From Coprinus comatus (taxonomy: Eukaryota > Basidiomycota > Agaricomycetes > Agaricales > Agaricaceae), in the NCBI GenBank assembly GCA_034638255.1, contig JAWPGT010000001.1:372001-436000 (forward strand): 64,000 bases of DNA. The letters are read 5' to 3'. The notes beneath the pieces were generated by a model, which saw only the letters and a list, made by a program, of their open reading frames with translations, ran no database searches and was not told the DNA's origin. The number at the start of each line of letters is the position of its first letter. The stretch's first letter is position 1. Positions 21,469-32,200 of the stretch are shown in pieces. The translations under genes and the position numbers were made by a program.

Positions 21469-24093
21469 TTGCCCTGTGTCTGCTACAAATTTATTAGCCA
21501 ATGCACTCACTACAATGGAACAAACTTACAAGGTAGCTCAGTAATTGTTGGAACTGTGGTGTTTGCGGTGCTGCACCAGGCATTTGGCCTCCGATATTTG
21601 GAGGCGGCGCTCCATACTGGTTTGGGGTTGGTTGACGAGCCGTTTGAAGGAGCGCCATGATATTCGGTGGTAGGCCCGTGGCGTTGGGAAGCTGAGGTGG
21701 TGCCTGGGAAACTGGCGGGGGCATACCAGTATATGTACTACTAGGCGGAAGGGATGTAGGGTAAGGTGGCTGTTGAAGGGTAGATGTAGGAGGGTAGGAA
21801 GGGTATGGGGGCATTGGTGGAGGAACCTGATGGATTGGCGGGGTTGCTGTGTGCGGAGGAGGGGCTAGAGACCCTGTCGCTGGTTGTTTCAGCGCAGCAA
21901 GCAATTGCTGAACTTTTTTGGCATGTTCGAGGCGATCATCAGAGGACTGAACAGAATTATGTCAGTATTCCGGTTGTAATGATGTGTAAGTGCAAACATA
22001 CCCCTCCTACTGGCAGTTGATTAGTCGGTGGGGGTAGAGTACCATACGATGGTGGTGGTGGCCCATACCCGCCTCCAGGTGGTCCATATCCTCCGCGACT
22101 TTCATAGTGATCGTTGTTGCTGTTGTACCCTCCGCCTCGTCCGCCTCGTCCACCATGGTCATCATCGTTACGGGCTCGTCGTGGCTCACGTTCACGATGC
22201 TCTCTTCTATCATCCCAATCACTGCTGGAATGCCCTCCACGGCCACGACCGCGACCGCGACTACGCCCGCCTCTACCGCTACTTCGTTGCTGGCCGCCGC
22301 CTTCTTCCCAATCACGGTTTCCTCCATTCCTGGTTACATTAAGTATATGCGGGGAAAATAGTTGTATAAGAGAACAAACCGGGTGGTGGGTTCTGGCGGT
22401 CCTTCCGAGTTGTCCCAAGCGAAGACAATATCCATCATACCGTCCTGGAGAGGCTGATGTCGTAAACGATCGAGAGCTTCGTCGCAAGCCTTTTGGATAC
22501 CGGGTTAATACCTGTGTTGTGCCATCGCTATCAATTGCTGACTCACCCGTATATCATAGTATTCCACGTATCTGGAGCTAGAAGCCTTACAGTCAATATT
22601 TATGCATCCAGTAATCTCACCACATACTCGACGCGTTCATTTGCTGATCTGATACTTTTAATGTCCCCGTACTGTTGAAATTTTCGACGAAGTTCATTGT
22701 CATCAATGGGTTGTCCAGACGGAGAGCCACGTAAAGTGACCTGCAAGGTCCCTTGAAACTGCTGTATAAGGGTATCAGCGAATTTGCCTCAGCTTTTCAT
22801 CTTTGCAGCTGACTTGGTTCCTCTCTCTCTCCGGACCCTTCTGATCATCACGTGGAAGAGAGTAATGTACATCAATCTAGGACATATATAAGCGTTGTCC
22901 CAGCTACATTTTTATTCACTCACAGGACGGCCGCTTATCTCAGATCCTTGCAACCTTTCTCGTGCTCGCTCCGCTGAGCGAAGATCGAACTACATGAACT
23001 ATTTCAGCCTCGTATTGTTCATGTTCACTAAGCTGACTCACATAAGTCACAAAAACCATACCACGAGTTGCAATAAGGTCAAAGAATGTTTTGATATCAC
23101 CAAACTCTTCGAACTGACGACGAACATCATCGCTATTGGTTTCATACTAAGTTATGTCACATTAGCCTCAGGTGCTTACATTAGCCATTCGCCAGTCGTG
23201 AGCTTACTCGCCTTAATGTTTCGTATGAACAATGTTCGGCATGGACGCTCGCGCTGTATACGTTCTTCAATGATGGAGTCATGGACCTTATCATCTCTTT
23301 CTTTACGAATGGGTCGTCGAGCATTGCGCGAAAATCCAGCACCTTCGTCATCGTAACTATTTGCAGCACCGTCTGGTTGGGACACAAATGTAAGAAACTT
23401 GCCAAACAAGAGGTTGCAAGGAGAAATCAATTGAATCAAAATATGATGTCGACTGAACGCGGACAGAGGCCCAATTCACGGAGGACCACAGGCCAATCTC
23501 ATCGGCAAAGGCGATTAACTCGAAAAACAACCAAGAAAATAACGGCGGGACGAATGTTCACCACCTCGCTCTCGCTAACGTTTAGCTTAAGCTAACTGAA
23601 CCATTCACAATGATCGATAATTCGCCACTTTCCGCGTCCTCATAGGAATAAGGGCAAGGCAGCAATATCCACTCTGCCTTTGTTCATTTAATTCAGTCTG
23701 TTGTATTAGCGCACCTTCAAATTTCCCATAACCCTGGGAGAAGCCAGCTGAAGGTGGTTGATTTGAGTATTGAGCGTAATTTTGATAATAGGAATCTTGT
23801 GGGGCAGCCTGAGAATCATACTCATTGTAGGCATCCATGTCGCTATGGGTGTTGACTTGATCATATCCCCCATGTAGAGGCGCATCGTAAGATCCGTAAC
23901 CTCCTCCACCACCACCTGCGCCCCCACCACCTCCACCACCGCCTCCCCTTCCGCGGCCACCACCGCTTCTACCGCGATGACCGCGACCGCCTCTCTCTTG
24001 GAAGCGATGTGATCTGTCGGGACCAGGGCCCGAATTTGAACCACCGCGTCGATGCTCTTCAAAGCTCCCACCATATGGATGATGACGATTCAT
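21469..24093 (-). CDS. RGG-box RNA-binding protein with two Mei2-like RRMs
   Basis: About ten exons. Exon 1 (24093-23715) encodes an Arg/Gly-rich start with a polyglycine run, then a Tyr/Gln-rich stretch. Exon 2 (23372-23212) begins RRM1, with R-T-L-F-I-R-N-I-K. The next exons continue with D-V-R-R-Q-F-E-E-F-G-D-I-K and R-G-M-V-F-V-T-Y-F-D-L-R-S-A-E-R-A, ending G-R-P-I-D-V-H-Y-S-L-P-R-D-D, a hallmark of Mei2-type RRM pairs. RRM2 follows with L-Q-V-T-L-R-G and F-Q-Q-Y-G-D-I-K-S-I. A second RGG/RG region (about 22330-22150) and a Pro-rich tail complete the protein. The family binds single-stranded RNA; targets are unknown. The intron joining I-K to Y-E-T-N uses a GC donor at 23211, and intron 1 is unusually long (about 342 nt). 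The final exon is tiny and the stop is near 21469. Confidence 0.85.
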
Positions 24094-24408
24094 GATTTCT
24101 TATTGATACAGAACAAATTTACTGGTGCAAGTGTCTCAGTGACGTGGCGCGTAAATGCAAGAGGCGTTGAGCAGCCAAAGATAAGATGAGGAGCAGGAGT
24201 AGACAACTGGATGGAGCGCTCAGACTCAGACTCAGAGAACCAGACTAGAGAGAGCTGTGCTAAGCTGTAGAGACGAATGGGAGAGAAAACTGCAAGCGTG
24301 GTCGTCTCCACTCCGGAGACAGCCGGTGACAGTCACACGCCGTGATGTCCTCACACGGCTAGGGGCCAACGCGTCACACACACACACCACTGCGCCTGCA
24401 AGTGAACC
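24094..24408. promoter_or_regulatory. Divergent promoter, RRM gene and Rab5
   Basis: A 315-bp gap separates the two start codons. It contains a CA dinucleotide run at 24375-24388 just before the Rab5 ATG and repeated GACTCAGACTCAG-like sequence near 24220-24240. No clear TATA box on either strand. Confidence 0.5.
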
Positions 24409-25380
24409 ATGTCCAAGCAATACCAGTTCAAGCTTGTCCTCCTAGGTCAGTTCCTTCCATTCCTGCCAGTATCCTGCTCATTGTCTCACAGGAGAGTCCG
24501 CCGTCGGCAAGTCCAGGTAGCACCATTCATGCTGTCCTCGCCTCGTCTTACCATTTCCCAGTCTTGTGCTCCGCTTCGTAAAGGACCAGTTTGACGATTA
24601 CCGGGAAAGCACAATAGGTGGTCAGTCAGCTGGCTTTAACCATATCATACAAGCCATAAACTCCACACAGCTGCCTTCCTCACACAGACAGTAACCCTCG
24701 ACGATCAGTCAACAGTCAAGTTCGAGATATGGTATTCGTTTCTTCTATTGCCCATGCATTCACCTCCTTTCTAACACACAACTAGGGACACAGCTGGCCA
24801 GGAGCGATACAAGGTATGTCTACAACCCTGCCACTGCTTCTCAAGCTGACATATTTGCTAGTCTCTGGTAGGCCTCTTGATGTATAGCTTTCCCTCGTGA
24901 TTCACCCTACTCCAGGCACCTATGTACTACCGCAACGCCAACTGTGCCGTTGTTGTATATGACATCACACAATCAACATCTCTTGAGAAGGCACGGACGT
25001 GGATAAGAGAGCTCCAGCGTCAAGCCGATCCCAATATCGTTATCGCCCTTTGTGGCAACAAATCCGACCTTTCTGCGCGCCGTCAAGTCTCCCAAGAGGA
25101 AGCTAAAAAGTATGCCGAGGAGGAAGGTCTCATGTGGGCGGAGACGAGTGCAAAGTCAGGCGAGGGTGTCACAGAGGTCTTCACAGCTATTGGTACGCTC
25201 TGTCCTAACCGTATTTTACACCATACGCTTAACAGACCTCCAGCCAAGAGGCTTCCATCCATTGCCTCTCCTGCCACAAGACCAGGCGCTGGTACGAGAG
25301 CAGCACCCGGACAACGGCAAAGTGTCGATCTCAACAGACAAGCCAATGCTCCAGGCCAGAATGAGGCTTGTAACTGCTAA
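24409..25380 (+). CDS. YPT5: Rab5-type small GTPase
   Basis: Eight exons (24409-24445, 24492-24516, 24562-24620, 24671-24731, 24786-24813, 24862-24867, 24916-25192, 25244-25380) close to 209 aa. All GTPase motifs are present: G1 G-E-S-A-V-G-K-S, G2 around S-T-I-G-A-A-F, G3 W-D-T-A-G-Q-E, G4 N-K-S-D, G5 E-T-S-A-K. The effector region (F-L-T-Q-T-V, and Y-K-S-L-A-P-M-Y-Y-R after G3) is Rab5-specific. The protein ends C-N-C for double geranylgeranylation. It controls early-endosome fusion and fungal endosome motility. The sixth exon is a 6-nt microexon (Ser-Leu) between two 48-nt introns. The last acceptor must be the second AG of the tract, since the first shifts the frame. Confidence 0.97.
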
Positions 25381-25652
25381 GGGGTGCACTCCATCTTGAA
25401 TGACTTGCAGTGCTGACGTTTAAATGATTTTACTGCTCACCTTGTAACCTCCTTTTCTTTTGCCCTGCAGAATGCGGACTCTCGGGATATATACATTTTA
25501 CGCATTTATTTGATTCGTCTTTCTAATTCATATACACATTCCCAGTAAGAGGTGAGCAAAGAGTACATGAGTCGTCGTAAGGGTAATACATATACAAATG
25601 ATGTCTGCAAAATGGTCGTTAAACTCGTACAAAAAAAAAAAGTCGTTAAATA

Positions 25653-27982
25653 TCAGAACCCAGCCTGTTCAAGGCCCTTCCTAATGTCCGCGTGAGCAAA
25701 CTCCAGTTGTTGCAATTCCTGACTCTTGTTCCAGAACCATTGTGTATCACTTGTTACTTCCTGTATGCGTTGTCGAATAAAGGCCCCCACTTCATCCATC
25801 GCAAAGGGGTATATATGCTTTTGATGGCGGAGTATGATGCTGATGGCGTCGTAAAACCGTTTCCTCTGATAAAAACAGATCAGCGACTCCTTCTCATTGT
25901 ACTGATCATGGATGTGTGCCAGGTCTGTTAGGTACATGCTGATTAGAGGAACACACGTCCGACCGGCGCTATCGACTTCATTGAGAAGTTGTCGATAAGT
26001 CCCAAAGCTGCCAGCTGGATCGTGGTATCTAGCTAAGGCATTTAGATTTGATTTCTTATTGACTTGGGCCCATGTCAAGGGTAAGCGTGAGATGACAGTA
26101 CTCTGAAGGGCAGTAATGATCGCGCTCATAGAGTTGATGTTGTTAAGCGTCTTGCATTTCTAAGCACGTTGTTAGTTATGTTGCTATTAACCTGATGAGG
26201 AAAGCTGAAACAAACCCCAGCAACTTTGATCCAGTAGTCAACTGTATCGGCACGCTCCTTTATCTTGTCCTGTGTCAAGATGCTTGTCTTGATCCAGCCT
26301 ACTAGTTTATCGTGGGAGGCGCAGAACTCCTGGAGATTGTTCTGCTGGCCGTTCTCGTGTCCTCTTGATGTCTTGTTGTAAAGAAGACACTCGGAAGGCA
26401 AAACCTTCGCATACATCGTGTATTGAAGTATTGTCAACTGCTCTGCAATTTCCTGAGGGTCAATCTTGAGTAAATCTCCTTTCTCGGGCTTTTTTCTTCT
26501 TGGTTTACGGCCGCTGGAAGGTGATATGGTGTTGATAGGACTCCCGATGGAAAATGTCTAAAAGGAGGTTAAAACACAATACAATCTCTCAGTTTCAAAA
26601 ATATTCACCAAATCCTGTATACGTTGTTGTATTTGCCTTGCGGTCTTTCCTGTTAAGCCGCTTGTTATTGTAAAAAGGAATTCGGTCAGATGCCTAGCAA
26701 TATCCGGTTCTTCAAGCAGATGATGGTTTTCCAACCAATCGTTAAACAAGTCCAAGATCCTCTTCTGTATCCGGACCCTTCCCTTTTCTTCCCAATCCGC
26801 CTGCTCATTCAAACGCAAGTTATCTGGCTCCTGGATGTGATAGTAATCAACAAATTCTCTAAATAGCTCTTGGGCTGTCATGAAAGTACGGAAAGTCATA
26901 AGAAATATATCCTGGAAATATTTATCGTCTGGATGTGTTCCTGTGACCGGAGTAAGTAAGATGATGAATGGTGGCGCACGGAAATACATACTGATCAACC
27001 GTTCGACGAGAGCCGGTACGCTACCGAATCTCACGGAGTTGTCGTCGCTTAGCTCCAATTGGTCTTCGTAACGTGGCTGCAGATACCAAGGATGTATTTG
27101 AGCCGCTGGCAATGTTTGGTGTGGTGACAGCACTAGAATCCGTTCTTGGTGCTGTGGTTTTTTTCCTTTGCGCACCATGTTGATGATGGAAATGGTGTTC
27201 TGGGAATCTGATCTGTTCATGGTCATGGTGTCGTAAATAGGTTTCGTTGGGCTCTTCATAAAAGGGGCACTTGATCCGCTGGGTGTAGGAGGAGTAGGTT
27301 TGTTTACATCGGCGACACGTACTGGGGGCTGGGGCATGACAGCAGTGGGAGAGGGTGGGGTGTGTTTATAGTTTGTGCCAAGGGTTGGATTGGGCCTAGC
27401 GCGTCGATAGGTCTGTCGTTGATCCTGGACAATGGTCTCTGGTGACCGGGAGGTCTGGATGAGATGAGTCAGAGTTGTGAGACGAGAGGAAGCCGGTGGA
27501 ACGTATACCTTGTGATGTCTCGGCAGCGGTTGAGATTCAGGTCCAGGTTCATGGTCGTGGGGTGGTGCGGGAGCTGAGTAAAGGAGTTCGGCGTTGTACT
27601 CGTAAACTCTGAGATCCTCCGGGACATTAGCAAGCCTGTCTGCCATTCCGTCTGTCAGGGAGCGGACGAATGCCTTTGGTATCCAGCCAATAACAGCGCC
27701 GCCCTTGCGCATTGCTGCCCACCAGCCTGAGCATTCCCGCTTGACGATGAGGAGGAGCTCGCCCTTGCGAAAGGAAAGCTGGTCTGGATCCAATGTATGG
27801 AAGTCGTGTATGCAAAGGACGTAGAAATCATCTTGGTCTGAAGTGCCGCTGGATGGGGTAGTGCGTGTTGTGTCGCTGGCTGGAGACTGGAGGGAGGGAG
27901 AGGTTGAGTCTGGAGAGAGAGCGACGACGGGGTGGAGAGGACCGGGGGATGAGTCGATGCGGATGTGGAGGGGTTGGCGCAT
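25653..27982 (-). CDS. CDC25: SH3-RasGEF (Cdc25-type Ras activator)
   Basis: Three exons (27982-26609, 26557-26216, 26159-25653) close to 740 aa. An SH3 domain lies at about 54-108 (A/F-x-x-L-D-P-D-Q-L-S-F-R-K-G-E-L-L followed by G-W-W and G-W-I-P-K-A-F-V). A Pro/Ser-rich linker follows. A RasGEF-N module lies at about 315-450 (S-V-P-A-L-V-E-R-L and D-I-F-L-M-T-F-R-T-F). The catalytic RasGEF domain fills the rest, with D-P-Q-E-I-A-E-Q-L-T, W-I-K, L-N-N-I-N-S-M-S-A-I and P-L-I-S-M-Y-L-T-D-L. It loads Ras with GTP upstream of cAMP/PKA and morphogenesis signalling. The frame stays open for 39 codons upstream to an ATG at 28099, but that would overlap the first exon of IST1, so the ATG at 27982 is preferred. 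Confidence 0.93.
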
Positions 27983-28071
27983 GGTGGAAGTGGATGGGAG
28001 AAGAGTGGGAAGAGAGAGATCAGGCAGTGCCAGGATCTTTCCGGTAGGCCGGCAACCCTTCTCTCTGAGCC
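27983..28071. promoter_or_regulatory. Very short divergent promoter, RasGEF and IST1
   Basis: Only 89 bp lie between the two preferred start codons, so leaders and core promoters must overlap or lie within the neighbouring first exons. No TATA box seen. The sequence is mixed, with purine-rich plus-strand stretches. Confidence 0.5.
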
Positions 28072-29219
28072 ATGATCCCCTGGAACGCCCCAAAGGCAAA
28101 GGTATGTCGTCCTCTCTGCCCTACCATCTCCTCTCAACCCTCTCCAGGTCCAGCTGCGGTACGTCCCACCACCCCTGTCCCCTGCAGAATCTTCAACAAA
28201 CCCCAGCTTGTCAGTCCAACGCCTCCGCACCCTCCAACAGAAAAAGGAAGCACAGGCAAAGGCCGCTAGAAGAGACATTGCCACCCTTCTAGAGCGAGGC
28301 AGGTTGGAGACCGCCAGGATCAAGGTCGAAAGCCGTAGGTATCCCTCGTTCACACAAGTATTCACCACTCACCGCTTGCCACCTGCAGTAATTCACGAGG
28401 ATATCCATGTTGAACTCCTAGAACTCCTAGAACTCTACTGCGAGTTAATGCTCGCCCGGTTCGGTCTCTTGGACCAGAAGTACGAGCCTTTTCCAGTACA
28501 TTCATGTTGCCGTTGACGGATTTCTGATCCACACAGCACTCGGGAACCTGATCCTTGTATGTATTTCTATTCTTCCTCACATCTTGCTGTTCAACCATCG
28601 AATCACATCAGCTGTCAGCGAAGGCGTTTGCAGTGTAATTTACGCTGCTCCCCGGACAGAGCTCAAAGGTATTCGGATCATGTGTCACCTCTTCATATCA
28701 TCCGTAAACCAACATTGTTCTATCAGAACTTCATGTCTTGAGGGACATCCTGATGCACAAATATGGCCGCGAATTCTCTGCTGCCGTCATGGAGAATCGT
28801 GACAAATGCGTTAGCGACCGTGTACGTCTGGCTGCGTGCAACCACAGTCCGTCTCATTTACGTCTTTCCAGGTATCACGCAAGTTGGTAGTCTTCACACC
28901 TTCCGCAGAACTGGTCGATGGGTATCTTAAGGAGATAGCAAAGGCTTACGGAGTTCCGTGGGCTCTAGGCCCCGAGAGTGAAGAGGTACAAAAGGTATTG
29001 ACTCTTGTTCGTGACTTTATTTTTCCGCTCTAATATCATTTTTCGGTAAAGCCGACCGAGAAAGATGAAAGTAGTGGCGCTCCGGAACAGCAACCCGACG
29101 ATGCAGTCGACAAAACACTAGATAAAATCACACTACCACAACCTCCGAAGAAGGCATTGTCGGAAGATGATGAATTTGATGCTCTAGCAAAGAGATTCGC
29201 TGACTTAAAGAAACGTTGA
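28072..29219 (+). CDS. IST1: IST1, ESCRT-III-associated protein
   Basis: Nine exons (28072-28101, 28148-28158, 28207-28334, 28389-28479, 28537-28556, 28612-28681, 28743-28821, 28872-28994, 29052-29219) close to 239 aa. The family signature is clear: L-Q-Q-K-K-E-A-Q-A-K-A-A-R-R-D-I-A, L-L-E-L-L-E-L-Y-C-E-L-M-L-A-R, and H-K-Y-G-R-E-F-S-A-A-V-M-E-N-R. The C-terminus is acidic and ends D-E-F-D-A-L-A-K-R-F-A-D-L-K-K-R, an MIM1-type helix that binds Vps4 MIT domains. The protein regulates ESCRT-III disassembly on endosomes. Exons 2 and 5 are only 11 and 20 nt. It is divergent from RasGEF, and SKI2 begins 80 bp downstream on the same strand. Confidence 0.95.
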
Positions 29220-29299
29220 TGTAGATTAGCAATGAATATAAATCCTGTATATTGGTGGCTGTGTCGATCAATCTTGGGAATTATCTCTTCACCCACTCA

Positions 29300-32200
29300 A
29301 TGGCTGGGTCAATGGACACAGGCAAACTTACGTCCATTATTTCCAAGATCGCAAATCCTAGAAGGGAAGATGCCACGGAGCTACTAAACTCACTCGGTCT
29401 GGCAGGTTTGCCAACATCCAAACAGGTTCACAGCGACATTGAGTCCAAACTACTACTTCCACCGACACAGTTTCCACCCCATCTACTTTCAAAATATCAA
29501 GTGTGCGATGGATAACACTAGTTTCTAATCTGTACTAATGCGTTGCAATAGTACTTGGGAACCCGAAATTGATGTACCAAACCTCTTGGCGCTTGAAACC
29601 TCCCCACCTCCAACGACAGTATCCTTTGTACGCGCTGGTCTGGATGGCCACATCGTTGGTTATCGTGAGGTGTGCCAGAATCGCTTCATTCCTCAGCCCA
29701 ATCCTCATACCCCACACTCAGATCTTGAATAAACGAGCTATGACTGGTCTGACTTCAACATCGATTGAACGTGCGCCGGCTCCTGCTCAGAACTTCGTAC
29801 GTGGAAAATCAGGTTTTGTGCCTTTCCTGCCTGGCGGCCTAGACGATCTCGCTATCGTTGTTGATGACGATGGAAGTGAACCAAAGGATAATAAACAGCT
29901 AAGGAAAGTCGCCCCAGGACTCAATCGCGGTCTACGATTGCCAGGTGATGAGGAAGAAGATATTCTGGATCTGGACCTGCCTCAACCAACCAGTGATAAA
30001 GATGGAATTGATGAAAAAATGGTGTGTGCCTTTGGGGCTTTCCTTTGGTCGTCCCTGACAGACACGTAGGCTTCCGGTTCTTTAGATCCTGATGTAGTTG
30101 AGCTGGACAAACAGACAGAGATAGATGACCTACTCCCAACTTCAGTAAGCATGTCGTCTAAAATGTGCCAACTTCATATTTCACTTATAATGTGAATACC
30201 AAACAGAGAAAACATCTGAAACCTGTCAAAGTTCCACAAAAACGTCGCGCGGATGTCCGAAAACGAGATTGGGCTCATGTCATCGATGTCAACCAGCCAT
30301 TGAAGAACTTCCATGAGCTTGTTCCGGAAATGGCTCACAAGGTACACAATCTTCCTCTGTGGACGTGGATAAAATCTCACCTCCGTACAGTATCCATTCG
30401 AGTTAGATACTTTCCAGAAGCAAGCGGTGTATCACTTGGAACTAGGCGACTCAGTATTTGTCGCAGCTCACACTTCCGCCGGAAAGACAGTTGTTGCAGA
30501 GTATGCTATCGCACTAGCAGAGAAACATATGACACGGTCAGTCCACGTTTGGAAGTAGATATAAACTTGCGCATACTAATATTGCAGAGTAGTGCTATCT
30601 ATACCTCACCCATCAAGGCCCTCTCAAATCAGAAATTCAGAGATTTCAAAGGGACATTTTCGTCATCGTCGGTCGGTATATTAACTGGTGATGTTCAGAT
30701 CAATCCAGAGGCAACATGTCTTGTAATGACAACCGAAATCCTGAGGAGTATGCTATATAAGGGCGCTGACCTTATTCGGGATGTAGAGTTCGTCATCTTT
30801 GACGAGGTACATTATGTGAATGATGCCGAGGTAAGTGCTGCCAACATGAAGAGGTCACCGCTATACCACATTGGTTAATTATTATGTCTAGCGAGGTGTG
30901 GTTTGGGAAGAAGTAATTATCATGTTGCCTGATCATGTCAACATAATCTTGTTATCTGCCACGGTCCCAAATACGAAAGAGTTTGCAGATTGGGTTGGGT
31001 AAGGTGACCCGGTAACGTTACATAAAAAAACACAAGGCTCACCAATACGCAGGCGCACCAAAAAGAAGGACATTTATGTGATTTCCACAGCTCAGCGTCC
31101 TGTACCATTGGAACATTACCTATATGCTGGACGAGACAAGCATAAGATCGTTGACGCGAAGCGCCAGTTCCTGGGATCAGGGTAAGCAGGTTGTTTTTCA
31201 TGAAATCAACGTCCTATTCATGCTAGTCTAGTTACAAAGATGTGGGAGAGGCATTGCGACGAAAACAGGACAAAGAGCGTGAAGCAGCTGGCCTTCCACC
31301 CGTTCAACGAGTTGGTGCTCGAGGTGGTGCTCGAGGTGGTATCGCTGCAAATCGTGGACAGCGTGGAGGCCCTGCAAGAGGTAATACTGTTGGAAGAGGA
31401 GCACCAGCTCGAGGTGGTGGTCGCGGGGGTGGACCTACACGAACCATACATGTCGACAAGAATATTTACGTCCATTTGCTGGGACATCTCAAGAAGGAGA
31501 ACCTTCTTCCGGTTGTTGTTTTCACGTTTTCGAAAAAACGGTGTGAAGAAAATGCCTCTACTCTGACAAATGCTGATCTCTGCACCGCTGTGGAGAAGAG
31601 TGAGGTACATGTAGCCATTGAGAAAGCATTATCTCGTCTAAAGGGTATTTGATGCAATCTACTACTTTTATAATTGATCAAACCCAGTTAATAGGTTCCG
31701 ACAAGAAGCTTCCACAAATATCCAGGATGCGAGATTTATTAACTCGCGGGATTGGTATACATCACGGAGGTCTGTTGCCGATCATCAAAGAAGTTGTTGA
31801 GATCTTGTTCGCTCGTGGATTGGTCAAAGTGCTATTTGCTACTGAAACATTTGCAATGGTAATTCTTCAAATGGCAGCAATCACGTTGATCTAACGAATG
31901 TGTAGGGCGTAAATATGCCTGCCAAATGTGTTGTGTTTTCGAGTATTCGAAAGCATGATGGCCGAAGTTTCCGAGAGATCTTGCCTGGAGAATATACACA
32001 AATGGCTGGGCGTGCAGGACGAAGAGGACTTGATACAACAGGAACAGTAATTATTCTTGTTGGAGATTCTCTTCCAGAGGTATGCACCCTTCTTGAAGCA
32101 TGTATATGTCTATTTAATGGTCACAGCAAAATACCCTACAAACGATGATTCTGGGAGTACCTGGAAAATTATCATCACAGTTCAGGTTGACATACAGTAT

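Noticed and set aside
22028..22581. Plus-strand frames rich in Arg/Pro opposite the RGG exons
   Set aside because: They are antisense shadows of the Gly/Arg-rich coding region of the RRM gene.
27985..28099. RasGEF start at the upstream ATG 28099
   Set aside because: It would overlap the first coding exon of IST1 and adds a sequence with no domain; the ATG at 27982 fits better.
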